Below, in pieces: positions 38,344-38,581 of a stretch of DNA of 38,581 nucleotides. Source of the DNA: Chlorobiota bacterium (GTDB lineage: Bacteria; Bacteroidota; Ignavibacteria; Ignavibacteriales; Melioribacteraceae). The stretch spans positions 1-38,581 of the forward strand of contig JAADIR010000011.1 in NCBI GenBank assembly GCA_013151245.1, given 5' to 3'. How positions within the stretch are numbered: position 1 is the first letter of the stretch; the number at the start of each line of letters is the position of its first letter. Made by a program: the position numbers and the translations under genes. A model generated the notes under the pieces. That model had not been told where the DNA came from. It did not search any database and worked only from the letters and a program-made list of their open reading frames with translations.

Positions 38344-38442
38344 GTTACTACCAGTTGCAATTCAAAAACAAACTCGTATAACTGTTTTAAATTATCCGTA
38401 AATAAAGTATATTTTTATGTTAGAAAAAATGGAGAAAAGATT

Positions 38443-38581
38443 ATGTATGAAACAAAGTTAAAAGAAATGGGAATCGAGTTAGAACTTCCCCCGAAACCTT
38501 TAGCGGCTTACGTTCCCGCGGTTAAGGTTGGGGATTTTGTTTTTACGTCGGGACAAATTCCGATGGAAAACGGCGAATTGA
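38443..38581 (+). CDS. RidA (YjgF/YER057c/UK114) family protein, 5' part only
   Basis: MYETKLKEMGIELELPPKPLAAYVPAVKVGDFVFTSGQIPMENGEL; 'AYVPAVKxGDxVFTSGQIP' is typical; runs off window end. Confidence 0.9.
   Translation, partial: MYETKLKEMGIELELPPKPLAAYVPAVKVGDFVFTSGQIPMENGEL

Overview
This 38.6 kb window is bacterial and moderately AT-rich. Gene content suggests a Bacteroidota/Chlorobi-group organism, possibly of the Ignavibacteria; this is inferred from gene content and was not tested. Most of it is ordinary chromosome: an SDR 3' end, an AI-2E family permease, an MBL/beta-CASP hydrolase, outer-membrane beta-barrel proteins, a FetAB-like ABC pair, an ArsA-like ATPase, CstA, Pta, a TerB-like protein, MalQ, B12-dependent NrdJ, a FAD-dependent dehydrogenase, TyrA with ACT domain, AroF-type DAHP synthase, a DUF1684 lipoprotein, MutS and the 5' end of a RidA-like gene.

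The most interesting coding region is 12424-22206 (minus strand). It is a tightly packed cluster with an ECF sigma factor, an unrecognised membrane-anchored protein, three intact SpoIIE/PP2C-type phosphatases with different sensor regions, one STAS antagonist, one RsbW-like kinase and a YhhN-family membrane protein. It reads as a multi-input partner-switching regulator sitting next to an ECF sigma factor.

Other points of interest are a decayed second copy of the fetB-like gene (~11671-11966) and several families of dispersed palindromic repeats. Some of those repeats change sequence but keep base pairing between copies. A short repeat also supplies the last codons and the stop codon of two genes. 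No CRISPR array, rRNA, tRNA, prophage or intact transposase was recognised.
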